Shown here piece after piece: positions 1 through 13,233 of a DNA stretch of 64,000 nt. Every line of letters starts with the position of its first letter. The first letter of the stretch is position 1. Location of the stretch: NCBI GenBank assembly GCA_916700875.1, contig CAKAKS010000039.1:21508367-21572366 (forward strand), given 5' to 3'. Position numbers and translations under genes: made by a program. The DNA is from Sebastes aleutianus (lineage: Eukaryota > Chordata > Actinopteri > Perciformes > Sebastidae). The notes beneath the pieces are model-generated. The model saw only the letters and a program-made list of their open reading frames with translations. It made no database searches and was not told where the DNA came from.

Positions 1-166
1 ACTACTCCTCCATCCACTGCTTGGAAATGTATATTTTCTTCTAAGCATCAACAAGAAGGGACCTTTGCATAGAGACTGTTTGTAAGGTATACATGAGGTT
101 TTCAGCAAGCATTTATTTGTCATTAATTTATGTGTAAGTATTTTCTTTAGGTAGTAATATGTACAG

Positions 167-504
167 CAGGGCAGGGCGATATGGCCAAAATCTTCTCTCA
201 CGATAACGGTAATTTCATATCTGGATAAAGATACATGCACAATGTAGCATGTTTTCTGGTAATTCAATAAATACATTGTCTATATGAAATAAAAAAAACA
301 CATGGTAAAGTCTATTTTGTATACTCCTGTGTGAATTAGATACTTGACAAATGAAAAGTACTCAATATTTTCTCATTTTAAGAACTTGAGTGCAAAATGA
401 ACAAAACAGGCCTAGCTTATATTGCAATAGAAACAACATAGAAAAATATATACAATAGAAATGTTGATATCATTTTGATGATATCCTCATATTGCCAAGC
501 CCTA
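167..504. mobile_element. hAT-like MITE with exact 8-bp target duplication
   Basis: The ends CAGGGCAGGGCGATAT and (reverse complement) TAGGGCTTGGCAATAT are imperfect inverted repeats. The element is flanked by ATGTACAG at 159-166 and 505-512. An 8-bp duplication is the hAT hallmark. There is no coding capacity in 338 bases. Confidence 0.8.
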
Positions 505-1084
505 ATGTACAGTATGAGTTTCCTTTTAGTATTTAATAATAAAGACTCAAGTACATTCATCCTCATTTTCATAGGTTAAAAATGAGAAATGATAGTTGCT
601 CTTTGCCACAAACAAATATAATTTAAAACCATCATATGGTCCATGTTGCCATTTCTCTGACTCTGTTAACATTAGCTCCAATCTCAAGAGGTTTGAGATT
701 TTTATCCTACAAACTCAAAGTGTGGACTGAAGTCAATTTGACATGACTATAAGGCCGTAGCCTCAAATTAAAACAGTGTGTCTTTGGTATTTTAGGCACA
801 TTTTCTGTTTGACCTGCTGATCAGAAAGTAAGCACCGGTAGCAGTCAATGTGTCAGAGCAGCACCCCCCATTCCACCACCACCATCTCTTCTCTCCCATT
901 TGAAGTGTCTGCACTGGTTCAGGTCAGGATCTCACTGAGAATTTAACAGCTGCTAAGTGTTACTGGTGGTCAGCAGCACGAGCAGCTCCTGATCCTGCTG
1001 GTTTACTCTTCAGCATGCTCACACATCACATACAAGAGATGTTAACACGAGCCTGAGGTGTGCAGCCCTCCTGGTGGCATCATA

Positions 1085-2030
1085 GCAGACATAAATCACA
1101 CACTATGCTCTACATACCCAATATGTGTACTACCGTTCAACATACTTTTGTGTGAATAGACATTAGTTTGTATCTTTTCGGACGCACTTACTGAGCTGTA
1201 ATTTACGTCCTCACTTCCTGTGAGCCTCTTTGCCGGTTGGAGTCGTGTAACCGTGGTAACCCATGCCAACCTGATGTGACCAAAACGACGGTTTGTGAGA
1301 ATCAAAGTCTGAATTCATTTGAAAACTATATTACGCCTAGCAAAGTTAAATCTTATACCCAAAGTAAAATTGAAGTGTTATTGACGTTACAGAGCTGCCT
1401 GTCAAAGTCGGTTGTGAATGTTTTCGTCAGTACCGCATTGCATTGTGGGATATTTATTCCGGCAAAGAGATAAAACCGCAGCCGCCGTTTTGAACTGAAG
1501 ACGCATATTCAATTTATAATATTTTATTGTTCAACACAGGCCATTTTGGTAGAATATGACAATAGACTAGAAATCATTTATTTTTTTAGTTTGTACGGCA
1601 CGCTTTACTGGTGTCAAGGAGGGTGAAAAGAGGAGATGTCACGCGTCATCGCGTCATATTATTGGGGTACAACATATGCCCAGTCAGCACTCCACATGTG
1701 TCATGACCCCATAGCTCAACACTCGTGTCCCAGCCTCTTTCAATAAGCCTTGACTGGCGTCTGGTAGTCATTCAGTCCAAAATGGTGGAAGTGTAACTTT
1801 GCTAGTGGGCGCTGATGTTGCAATGGAACGAACAATTGACTTTCACTTCTTGGCAATATACGTTCTTTGTCCAGCATTGCGTACTGTAATATTTCACCGG
1901 AAATAGTATACAATTCGCGTACTATTGGTTTCATATTAAGGTTTCGGATATACTAAAATACCTCACATACTGCTTTAGCGTACTAAATAGCATGTTGGTA
2001 TGGAATATCGGATGCAACCATAGACCTTTT
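1085..2030. repeat. Probable dispersed repeat, boundaries uncertain
   Basis: The outer parts share inverted, low-complexity 'TACTAAATAGCATG'-like and 'CTATGCTCTACATACCC'-like wording that I associate with common teleost DNA-transposon remnants. The middle (about 1740-1870) also resembles dispersed fish sequence. This rests on recollection of family style; no clear target duplication was found. Confidence 0.35.
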
Positions 2031-4909
2031 CATTGCCATTCTGTTGCTAGGGCAACAGCTTTGGTCCAAGTTTACTTCCTGTCAGCTACTGCATTTACAA
2101 ACATTGGAACAGGAAATACAGAGGGACAATTTAGACTGTTTATGTTGTCAAGTTGAAAAGGTGGATACTGTATCTGCCTCTGAGATGATGATGCTTGAAT
2201 CCAATTTAGACCCGTGAAATCAAACGGAAAGCAGCTGAATTTCAAAATCTGGCAAAAATCAACCTGTTTTGACGTACTTTGAGGATTTTCTTCTGTTTGT
2301 TACGCTGTCGTTTTACAGAAGAATAGCAAAATAGAGGATTCTGCTCTGAATTTGTTTATATGGATTGGCGGTATGAGTTTGTGGTAAAAACTTCTCTCAT
2401 AGCGTCAGCATTTTCCGTCTTAATTGTGGCCTCCAGAACATCCTTGCGAAAGCTTTTGGATCATCTCTATAGTAACAAATCTTAGGAAGAACAGAAACTG
2501 AAGACTGCTCCTTTGTTGTCATTATGGTACCAGTTACAGGGGTAGGATTTGTACTGCTGTTAGAGGAACTTGTGTAAAAGCCCTTAAAATAATGCTTGAT
2601 TTTTTTGTAGTTTGGGGTCACTGCAGAGGATTGATGTTGTAGTATGTACCTCTTTGCTCTAGTGTAGTCCTGCACCACTACAGCTCTTCTTTCCTCATAA
2701 AAATTCCTACCGGGAAAAAGGGAGAAGAGAGCGAGGGATGGGGGGAGTGGTGGGGCTGAGGGGCTCCGTGTTTCAGTTTGTTTTAGCCCCCTGTTTGGAG
2801 AGGAAACTTTCATTGCTTGATGATTTATGAGTGGTTAGACTCCCAGGGGAATTAAAGAGTCCTTTTTCCTGCATGTAATAACCCACCCTCTAACATAAAA
2901 CGTACGTTTCTCCTTTGTGTTGTGTTTATCCAGTGTGAAAGGTGTTAGGTCCGGTGGGGAGTTGAAGGGCCCGGAGAAGCCCCTGAGGACCGTTCAACAC
3001 AAACCATACCGGAGGGCAGATGATTCACATCTGCTGCGATGTGACCGCAACAGCCATTGTGAAAATGTGAGAATATAAAAAAATACACAGTAAACCAAAT
3101 AATGCTGCAGCCCACAGTAACAGCTTTGCTGTTGTGGTTTATAACAACTGAATTGTCCCACACGCTACTGAGTCACACAGAACCAGTGGCCTCGGACTCG
3201 TCAGGGCAGACTTTGTGACGCACAGTATGGTGCCCATGACCCAGCGTGAAACAGGAAGTGAGCTGGAGAGGCCAGGAAATTAGTCTGTAGGGATGGGTCT
3301 TGGGTCGTTTCTCAGGCCGAGCATCACTACTGTCTTGAGAGATCTCTTGTGACTCACTCGAGAAGCATGTGTTTTCAGTCCACAGGAATTGGATTTAGAT
3401 GATGACTACAAATAGATGGTCATAGCTATCCCATGTGAGAAGACCACAAAGTGCTCTATGAATTACAAAGGAGGAGAGTAATGTTTTGCGGCCAGCCGAG
3501 TGATAGTGACTGTATGAGGCCACTTCATTTTTCCTCATTAGTTATCTCTCTGTTTTTCCACTTTCTCTGTACCCCCTGCGTTACAAAGTTTCCTCGCAGC
3601 TGGAGGCTAATGCAGCGCTTAGCTCCTCATTGCACGCCAGATTTTCTCACCCTGTGGCCTTCGCCGTCGAGCCGTCATCTCCGCCTGTCAATCAGGTCCA
3701 GAGTGACCCGTTGCGCATGAGTCCGCGAGAGGTCAACTGTTGTGTGTGTCTGACCTTTGAGCTCTGCAGCAGGAGGGCTTCTCGTGCAAATGCACCGAAC
3801 AAGGCCGAACTTGAGTGCACAATAAATCAGAATGATGCTTCGCCGCCCCCATATTCACAAGATTCATAATTGGAAGCATATTGCCGAAAGGAGAGACAAA
3901 ATGCTGCTCATGGAGCAAAGAGGTTGAGGGGGTTAGAAACACAGCCTGATAACAAACTTGAAGGAAATCAGTAGACAGGCTGCTGGTTTCTGTGTGTTGA
4001 CTTAGATTTTAAAGGGCTGCACACACAGGCAAAGAAAAAATAGAGGAATCAACTGGGTGAGTCATTTCCTTGCTACAGCGCGCAGTTGAAGCATGTTTTA
4101 TTAGTTGTATTATTTACATTCTACCATAGGCATCTTGTAAATACAAAAAGAAAACTGCTTTTATTAACTTAACCAATCTCCATTACGTATAAAACCATTA
4201 TACATAATGCTTTTGCAAAAATGCCCTTTTTATATTTGCCTGTTAGTTTTCACAGTGCTGCTGCTCTACAACAATACCCGCGTGCTGGTTTAACCCACTA
4301 ACCCAGTGGTTAGATCCACGGCGTTCACCTCAGCCTGCCCCGAACCTCCGCCCATGTGTCCGTACCACTTTAAATCCTTTCCCTCTCTGTTTATGTTAGC
4401 ATGTCAAAAAGCCACACTAGACATTTCCACACTAATAAACTGGAGTTTTATTAGTGGGAGTCGGTGAATGATGTGAGCCATCGTGAGGCTGTCTCCATGG
4501 TTACAGACCGCAGTGATGCCTGTCAGGCAGCTGGCAGGGCATGTTCTGTTTGGTGGCGAGTTGGCGGAGAAAATGGAGGAGAAACTGAGTCCGACCACAG
4601 TTTAACAAAGCAAGCTAATGCCTTCTTAAACATGGTAGATGCTCTGATGCTCGATGTGAGTTTTGATTCTAGTCTTGCACAGTGCCCGCTAATTGCAACA
4701 GTACTTGTTGGTTGTTTTTTACACCATGCGTTCCCACTTCTTTTTGCACCGCAGTTTTTTCATATTGTCAACTTTGTTGCGGACACAGCAGAAACATAAA
4801 TATGCCTGAGACCAGATAGAAAAGAAAACATTGCGGTTGCTTGCTAAATGAAAAAATACAGATAAGATGTCTCAGTAACACTCACACACTGGCCTCCCAA
4901 AGAGCTCAT

Positions 4910-5236
4910 TCAACTAACGAATATTTTCATTGTTGATTAATCTGTGGATAATTTTCTTGTGTAGTTGTTTGGTCTATAAAATGTCAGAAAGTGGTGAAAA
5001 ATGTCGATCAGTGTCGAAGATGACGTCTTCTAATGTCTTGTTTTGTCCATAACTCAAAGATATTCAGTTTACTGTCATAGAGGAGTAAAGAAACCAGAAA
5101 ATATTCACATTTAATAAGCCGCAATCATAGAATTTTGACTGTTTTTTGTTTTTTTAAATGACTCAAACTGATTAATCGATTATCAAAATAGTTGGCAATT
5201 AATTTAATAGTTGACAACTAATCGATAAGTCGTTGC
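4910..5236 (+). mobile_element. hAT-like MITE, 'GCTGCAACTAACGATTA' family, degraded copy
   Basis: Shares the internal signature TATAAAATGTCAGAAA, AATGTCGATCAGTGT and TATTCAGTTTACTGTCA with the intact copy at 8099-8390. Its ends (CAACTAACGAATATT and AATCGATAAGTCGTTG) are eroded. Confidence 0.75.
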
Positions 5237-5408
5237 TGATCTGGCTGAATGCTGTAAGGTGGTTATGGACTGGTTATCTACTTCAGTTCAAAATCAGTAT
5301 TTTGCTGCTGAGGCTGTGAAAGAGATTGATGAGCAAAAATGCAGCACAGGCAGATTGTGCCAAGTTCCCACAAAAATATTATAACTCATGGAGTCATACA
5401 TGTATTAT

Positions 5409-5720
5409 TAGGGCTGTCCCGAATACCACTTTTTGGGCTTTGAAGCTTTGGTGGGAAATATTCAAAAGGTATTCGAAGCTTCGGGACAGAGCCATTGCCA
5501 CACTACTGTACATACACGCACTTCAACAAACAGCGATACCCGTCTGAGAATAACTAATAATAATTAATGTTGAATATGAATAATGAATAATGTTGTGGGT
5601 TTATTCCTTATTTCATGGGCTATTTTGGGACTTATACATTAGTATTACATACATATGTATATATATATATATATATATAAAAAAAACATCAAATCTTCGA
5701 AGCACTCGGGTCTAGCCCTA
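5409..5720. mobile_element. hAT-like MITE, TAGGGCTGTCCCGAATA ends
   Basis: Starts TAGGGCTGTCCCGAATAC and ends CACTCGGGTCTAGCCCTA. Flanking 8-mers TGTATTAT (5401-5408) and TTTATTAT (5721-5728) match at 7 of 8. It contains a short TA microsatellite at about 5656-5680. Confidence 0.75.
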
Positions 5721-5792
5721 TTTATTATTCAGCTTTATTGTGGTCGAATCATATTGTTTCCTCATATCTCGGGAGCAAATGTTCCTGAGTTC

Positions 5793-6150
5793 TAGGGCTG
5801 TGTATTGGCAGTACTGTAAGCAAGGCAATATATTGCGATTTTTTTTCAAATCTAATTTTAGGAAAACTGTCATAGTATAAGGAACACACCACCATATGCA
5901 TACAATCTGAGTAAAAAAAGTTAACTTTTTTAAGCAATCAGTACAGTGAGATCTGAATTTACATTTATCACAGTCCCTGTAACATCCAACATCATAGCGC
6001 TACTTTTTGTGCAATCTGAGTCACTGTCTGCCTTGAATCTTTGCATGCAAACTAGTAATTAAAAATCAATAGTGTTCTTGAGAATTGATAAAGTATCACA
6101 AAACATAATATTGTGATATTCAAGTGTATCAATATTTTCTTACACCCCAA
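5793..6150 (-). mobile_element. hAT-like MITE, same family as 32555-32947
   Basis: Starts TAGGGCTGTGTATTGGCA and ends TTTTCTTACACCCCAA, the reverse arrangement of the copy at 32555. Flanks CTGAGTTC and CTGAGGTC match at 7 of 8 bases. Confidence 0.75.
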
Positions 6151-8098
6151 CTGAGGTCCAGTACTGGTCTGCGGCCCTTAGGTTTTGAAACCTCTGTTTT
6201 AATCAGTATGTCCTTAACCACCTGAATATTAAGTGAAGAAGCAGGGGACCACTTAGTGTTCATACTTTAATAAAAGTCGTTTCGATCGGGTATGAACACT
6301 GTATTTGCAAATTTACAACTCTGCAGATGTGCTCCACAGTATGAGCATCTAAAGAGATGAAACTGATCTCGTTGATAGAGTTGAGTTATAGATAAGTTGA
6401 TAGGACCGGCTGGCCCAGAGCCAGAGAGCCCATTAGAAGGAGCTCAGGGAAGTAAAGTATCCATGCTCCTCTCTCACTAAACCCCCACTCTGATCCAAGT
6501 CCTCCTCCTACACTTATTGCAGACACAATGACCTGTCAGATCCTGTGATGCACAGACATGGTGACATGCAAACACACATTTCGTGTTCAGTTTATTTTCC
6601 AATCGTTTCGCCCTAAAATGTTGTACAACATCCCAGCGAGTATTGTTATAAAACACATTGTAAACTCAGACAGTACCATCCTGTCTCTTTCTCATGCTGT
6701 TTTTCTGTTTCCTTCTTTACTGGGTTGGCACGTTTTGCTAAAAACAGATGTCACCACTTTTAGATCCGTGGTATATTCAAGCTGTTTAGGATTGGTTTCT
6801 TATGTGTGTCAAAAGCTTAGCTAAATGTGAGCTGTTTACTGGCATTCTCAGCTTGTAATGAGGGACGTTTTACTGGACAAAGTGATGTATGTGGTGTTCC
6901 TTCCTCTTCAGCCGCCTGCTCCTCTCCACAGAGCCGTGCTGAGGGGCTGTAGCGCTGACTTATGACCACGGCAGGAGACCGCTCAGCCTTTTATGTCCCT
7001 TAGGACAGCATCAATATATCAAGCTTCTGCTGGCTCTTTTGATTTACGGCAACATGTCGCTTGAAGTTATTTGAGTGAGGTGGACTTTGGTTTCATAGTA
7101 GCAAACATGGCCTGTGTGAATTTACATGTCTGAGTCTGTTAGGAGTTTTTACTGGTCAGCATGCTTGTCATTTTCCTTTGGCTCCAGTCCTCTATACAGT
7201 TCATAGGAGTCCCTTCATTGGTCCAAAAGTAAGTGGGGAAATTTGATTTACAGTGCAAACACCAGCTTTATATCCAAAACCAAAGGGATCATTTAACACT
7301 GTAAGCCAAAGTGTCAGCTCTAAAATATGACCTATAAGATTTTTTTTTTCCTGAAAGCTGATATAAGCGCTGATTTACAGCCTTGGCCTTGCTAACGATG
7401 GCCCTTAATGAGCAGCTCAAGCATCCACTTGTTTATGGAGCGGGCTGATTGACAGGCCAACCGATGGAAAAATAAAGTAGTGAATGAGGAATTGGATCTG
7501 TCCCCTTTTTGCCATATCAGCAGGGCCCTAATGCAGTGGGGTGAACTTTGAAGTGCCCTAATGGTCTTCATGGTCCCTTAACCATGCAGGCTTCTATTAA
7601 GGGTGTCAGTGGAGCCTGGCTGGAGCAGCGTGACCCATTAGATTTAATGAGTGCTGTTCAGGGCACAGTGTGCTGCTCTTCTTCCTCTTTGCGAGTGTTT
7701 ATTTATCTCATCTGCCTGTCTTTTAGACAGAAGGGGAGTGTAGAAGCAGGGGGAGTGTCTCTTTAACTAGCGGCCCATCTTGTTGTTTGGGTCTCTGATT
7801 GTATCAGTCCTGTGATGACCACTGAACTCAGACAGTTAGATGGTCAGGATTGAATCCTAAGCCTTTTAATTTAGGCAGTGTATCTACTGTATATATCACT
7901 TCTTACCATCGGTTGCTAAAGGAGAAGTCTGGTCATATTCTTTATTTTTGTTAATACTGATTTTATCCTAACAAGTATTGTCTGATATGGCTCATTCCTC
8001 TGTGCTATAGACCTCTTGTTCAAAAACACATTAATACTCCACACTGTTGCACCAGCTGACATGTTCCTTCATTATGGTGAATAGGGCAATGTAAATAC

Positions 8099-8390
8099 TA
8101 GGGCTGCAACTAACGATTATTTTCTTGATTAATCAATAAGTTGTTTGCTTCTATAAAATGTCAGAAAATGGTGAAAAATGTCGATCAGTGTTTCCCAAAG
8201 ACCAAGATGACGTCCTCAAATGTCTTGATATTCAGTTTACTGTCAGAGGAGTAGAGAAACCAGATAATATTCACATTTTAAGAAGGTGCAACCAGAGAAT
8301 TCTGACTTTTTTTCTTATAAAATTACTCAAACTGATTAATCGATTATCCAAATAGTTGGCGATTCTAATTTGATAATCGTTGCAGCTCTA
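8099..8390 (+). mobile_element. hAT-like MITE, intact copy with exact target duplication
   Basis: Begins TAGGGCTGCAACTAACGAT, ends ATAATCGTTGCAGCTCTA, and is flanked by identical GTAAATAC at 8091-8098 and 8391-8398. At 292 bases it is the best reference in the window for a family with about ten copies here. The 65-residue open frame inside is incidental. Confidence 0.88.
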
Positions 8391-8449
8391 GTAAATACTC
8401 ACCAGTGCCCCAAATCTTGAAGATAAAAATAGTTCACAACAGTGCATTG

Positions 8450-9860
8450 TAAGGTTGTTTTTGAAGAGTTCGATGTCAGTTAAATTTTTTTACGCTTTTT
8501 CTTAAATTTGTTCTTAAGAAGAAGGTCCAAAGAAAAGTCTACGTCAGATTCATGACATTTTCTTAAACCGAAGCATTGTTCCTACTCGTGCTCTTTTAAT
8601 GATGAATCCCATTGTCCTCATAAATTGAAAGTGCATGCCAGTTGATCATAATTAACTTAACTAAACGACCCGCCAATCCACATAAAAGGGCGAGGCTGCA
8701 GGGCCATGCGCACACAGAAAATGAAAAGAAAAATTTCGAGAATTAAATCAAGAATGCCCAAACGAAAGTCTAAAGAGGGTGGAGCACCGGACTTCTGCAG
8801 GGCATGATCTGCAACATCTTGCAGCAGCAGTAAATATACTATTGTGCAGAAAGAAGCTTACTTGGGGCCTATAAATAGCATGATCAATCACTAATTATTG
8901 GATGGTATGGTTCCCAATTAACATACTTGATGTGAATGGTATAGTGTAGTGTTTATATATTTTAAAAGACCATCATATTTTGTAAAATAATCAAAATAAT
9001 AAATGTATTGTATGTATAATAAATAAGAAAAATATTATTGTAATTTAAATCCTATAATATTATACTACTTTATAATTGAAGAAAATGTAATAGCCAATTA
9101 TTTTGCAAACAACAATGTGCGTAACTGTGCTCTTTAGTGTGCATAGATTCTGTTCTTACCGAGAACAAATCCCAAATAAGAAGAAATTTCTTCTTGGTGA
9201 ACGAGGCCCATTGTTACCATTATTATTAGCATCATGAAGGACATATGAGAGGAAAAGCCTATGGCATGATAAGTATTATATTTTACAAGTATTTCATGTT
9301 CAAGCCTGCACTGAAGCAGGTCTTCTTCTACTCTTCCATTGCTGTCCTGATCATCTCCACTTCCTCGACTAGAGCTGGAGGCTTTAGCGGGTGACAGCAG
9401 GCTTCTCTTGACTTTTCCCATTCTCGTGCGATCAGACTGCTCCAGTTAAACTCTTGCACAACTGTGGAAAAGACAGCTATTGTTGCTCTGAGCGAGCAGA
9501 AGTGGGGGAGCTCCAACATTCCTCGTAGGGCAAAGACCAGAGCGATTGGCACAGGTTATCTTTTTTTTTTGTTTTCCTGGCCATGCCTTCCCTTCGTCTA
9601 ACGTGAGAGTTGTCCTAAGTTGTTGTGCCTTCTGTGGATGATCTTCAGCTCAAAGTTTGAAATAAAGGGTGGATTGATTACAGACATAGTTTTTGTTGCG
9701 TAGGAAAGACGTTTTGAAGTGATTAGAAATGTTTTTCTGAGGACTGTTTTGTTGCATGATTGAGCTCGTATAGCAAAAACAAAGAACATCTGTGTGAAAC
9801 GATGTTGCGTACTGTATTGCATGACAGCTTTCTCTCGCTGCGGCCATGACTACGTTGTTA
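8450..9860. repeat. Possible degenerate DNA-transposon remnant
   Basis: The block has related purine/pyrimidine motifs near both sides (TTGTTCTTAAGAAGAAGG near 8510 and AATAAGAAGAAATTTCTTCT near 9173). Two overlapping minus-strand frames at 9134-9552 look like a frameshifted short coding remnant rich in Ser/Glu. I could not name the family and found no target duplication. Confidence 0.25.
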
Positions 9861-10097
9861 GCCCAAGACCACCTGGAGGTATTTAAGTCCCATTCAAACT
9901 ATTAGGCTTAACTCTAGGCCTAATGGCTCGGGCAGAGCATCCCATCTGGAAGCTGATGATGCGAGGAAAAGAATGGGATCACATATCATCCACCTTCAAC
10001 CACACAGTTACACACAAACACACACACACATTCATCTGTCAGTGTGCATTAAATATTTCTGTAGTAGTTAGTATAGTTATATTTCTATAGTATATAG

Positions 10098-10588
10098 TAG
10101 GCTGTCAAAGGTACCGCGATAATAACGAGTTAAAGCAAATTTGTTACTAATTTCTTTGACGCATTAATGCAACTTGCGGTTGTAGTGGGCTCAGATTTAA
10201 AGCTAAAGTGAAGATACTGGCATCATATGAAACTGAGACATGATATGTGAAGATATGTGAATGAAAATGGGTTCTATGGGTACCCACGAGTCTCCCCTTT
10301 ACAGACATTCCCACTTTATGTAATCACATGCAGTTTACAATGTTATGATTTGAGCATATTTTTTCTGGGTTTCTGGACAATATTTGTCATTGTTTTGTGT
10401 TGTTAATTGAATTCCAATAATAAATACTGTATATACATTTGCATAAAGCAAGCATATTTGCCCACTCCCATGTTGATAAGAGTATTAAATACTTGACAAA
10501 TCTCCCGTTTAAGGTACATTTTGAACAGATAAATAATGTGTGATTAATTTGCAATTAATCATGATTAATTAAATTCTAATCCCGCCCT
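10098..10588 (+). mobile_element. hAT-like MITE, 'GGCTGTCAAAG..TAACGC' family
   Basis: Starts TAGGCTGTCAAAGGTACCGC and ends in a run of ATTAATTGC/GATTAAT motifs before CCGCCCTCT. It shares long blocks (GGGTACCCACGAGTC, TGGACAATATTTGTCATTG) with 12170-12669 and 56698-57344. Target duplication not clear. Confidence 0.8.
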
Positions 10589-12105
10589 CTTTTTAGAGGT
10601 CCAATCAAATGTGAAAGATTTGATTTAAATCCCTCTTGTAACTGTACAGCTCTCAAATATTCAGTTTCACTGGGGAACACTCATAGTACAGAGGCTAAAG
10701 ACGCTGTAACTCCCATTTCACCTGGAATTTTCGTTTTCGTTGTACATATTTTCTTATTGTATATATCGCATTTTTATACATATTGTATTTTTATTTAAAG
10801 TACAGTACTGGAGAGGGCAACAAAGCATTGGACTGCACAATGTAGAAATATTTTAAGTATGTGACAAATAAAAAACTTAGTGTGATCATGTACTGCAGGA
10901 ACTCAGCGCTTAGAGAAACAAGAGAAACTGTGAAAGTAGGTTTTCAGGGCCTCGAAAGAAAAAAACTATCTGAACTCATTCAACTGTTGGAGATTCATTT
11001 ATTTCAAAATCACTTCAAAAACTTCGTCAACAGAAACAGCAAGTTACTTCTGTACAAACAAATGTCAGGCACCTTAAACAGATGTCAGTGATGCTGTTCA
11101 TGGTGCTAAATATGGACGGGTTCAGGAGACTGTTGGGACACAAAACCACACGCCTCTGGCTTTAGCAAAGACACCTCTGTCCCAAAAAACTTCTCCAACA
11201 CTGTAAGTGCAATAAGTTATTGCAATGGCACATTATATAAAGTCACAATCAGAAGTAGAAATACTTGGTTAACATACAAAAAGCTGCTTAAAGCCATAAG
11301 AAAATTAGAAAGCAATTTCAACCTCGCTAAAAGTCCAGAACAAATCTTCAGAATAACACAAAACATAATTTTACATTTCTTATTAATATTACTGTAATAC
11401 TTCAATGGTTTATCTCTGGAGGTCCATTATTTGACAAATAAGCAAAACAAATGTACAAGCAAAAGAACAATATCATTTATATTGTTCACATTCACACAAT
11501 ACGACATTATAACTATCGATTTCAATTGCTTTATTTCAGTAGTATCAACATGGACGGAGCTGCAGAGGAGTGGAGCACTGAGGGAGGACCAGCGAGGAGA
11601 CAAACTCAACTCCACAAAGTAGGAATTCAGTCACACATGTAGTCATGCAATCATTTATTCTGACTGCATCATGTTTTAATCTTGATTTTTTGACGAGAAT
11701 GTTTTTGATTTTTAGTCCTCACATCCAACAAAGTCTATATTGATTACAAATGTTTCTCCCTTATTGAACGGAGTCACGACTCAATTTCAGAGGCCTTTGT
11801 CTTTTAATTCGATGATTGTTTGCGTACAGCCCATAAACCCTCTGTGTAGAATATATTAACAGCATATATAACAGCATGAACACTCATGTTTAAGTAATCA
11901 TCACATTGTCACCTCATTTACTCGCTGTTGACAGGAAAGGGCTTTACTGGAAGGCAAAAACAATTTAATTTGATCACCGGATGATATTAGGAGTTTAAAA
12001 TGTTTTTTCCCTTAAAAAAAAAAAGGAAAGCTTTGCAAGTATTTCTACATTTAAAAGAGCTGTAATGAGGGAAAATTAATCAACAACTATTCAGAATAAT
12101 TTTAA

Positions 12106-12963
12106 AGGAACAGTGTGTAACATTTAGGGGGGTCTATTGGCAGAAATGGAATACAATATTAATAAGTATTAGGGCTGTCAAAGTTAACGCAATAATAACG
12201 TATTAACGCAAATTTGTTTTAACGCCACGTTCTATGGGTACCCACGAGTCCCCCCTTTACAGACATGCCTACTTTATGATACTCAAATGCAGTTTTGGGG
12301 CAAGTCATAGTCAAGTCAGCACACTGACACACTGACAGCTGTTGTTGTCTGTTGGGCTGCAGTTTGCCGTGTTATGATTTGAGCATATTTTTTATGCTAA
12401 ATGCAGTACCTGTGAGGGTTTCTGGACAATATTTGTCATTGTTTTGTGTTGTTAATTTATCTCCAATATTAAATATATGCATACATTTGCATAGAGCAAG
12501 CATATTTGCCCACCATGTTGATAAGAGTATTAAATACTTGACAAATCTCCCTTTAAGGTACATTTTGAATGGATAAAAAATGTGCGATTAATTTGTGATT
12601 AGTTGCGACTAATCATGGACAATCATGCGCTTAATCGTGATTAAATATTTGAATCGATTGACAGCCCTAATAAGTATGTTTTCTTTAGTGTATAATCACC
12701 TGAAAATAAGAATTATTGTGTTTTAGTTTGCTTAGAATGAGCCGTTAATATCTACTTACGGAGCGGGTTCTCTTCACGGAGCCGGCCGCCATGTTTCTAC
12801 AGTAGCCCAGAACGGACAAACTAAACACTGGCTCTAGAGAGGGCCATTCATGTTTTCGCATCAGCCACTGTAGTACTCCTACACACTTGGCACACAGGAG
12901 AAAATTCAGTTGCAATCTGCAACTTCACCGCTAGATGCCGCCAGATCCTACACACTCGACCTT
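12106..12963 (+). mobile_element. piggyBac-like MITE (TTAA-flanked), split by a hAT MITE
   Basis: Starts AGGAACAGTGTGTAACATTT after TTAA at 12102-12105 and ends TACACACTCGACCTT before TTAA at 12964-12967. Removal of the insert at 12170-12669 plus one 8-bp duplicate leaves a normal family member like those at 26651, 54266 and 63281. TTAA target duplication is characteristic of piggyBac-type transposition. Confidence 0.8.
12170..12669 (+). mobile_element. hAT-like MITE nested in a TTAA element
   Basis: 500 bases with ends TAGGGCTGTCAAAGTTAAC and GATTGACAGCCCTA, bounded by identical ATAAGTAT at 12162-12169 and 12670-12677. Same family as 10098-10588 and 56698-57344. Confidence 0.9.
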
Positions 12964-13029
12964 TTAAAATAATTTTTCATTCACAAAAGGCAAATATTAT
13001 CTGCTTGCTTCCAGCCTTTTCGCTTTGCT

Positions 13030-13233
13030 GCTGTTCTTTATCTTACCTGAGTAAGATAAGTAAACTGAATATTTTGGGGTTTGGGGCAACGAAACAAGAC
13101 ATTTGAAGATGTGACATTTGGGTTTTAGGAGAATTGTGAGTTTTCACAATTTTCTGGCTTTTTATAAACCAAATAATTAATCGGCCAATCAAGAAAATGA
13201 ATCAATACTGAATATAGCTGTTAGTTGCAGTCC
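13030..13233 (-). mobile_element. Truncated hAT-like MITE, 'GCTGCAACTAACGATTA' family
   Basis: Contains the reverse-strand signature AGTAAACTGAATATTTTGG, AAACAAGACATTTGAAGATG and TTAGTTGCAGTCCT, but lacks one end. Confidence 0.7.

Noticed and set aside
2397..2813. 138-residue minus-strand frame
   Set aside because: No recognisable domain and no splice partners. It lies in sequence that may be repeat-derived and is not supported as a gene.
9134..9552. Two overlapping minus-strand frames suggestive of a transposon-encoded DNA-binding protein
   Set aside because: The resemblance is only compositional (basic and Ser-rich). No diagnostic motif could be seen, so it is left as a possible degenerate repeat.
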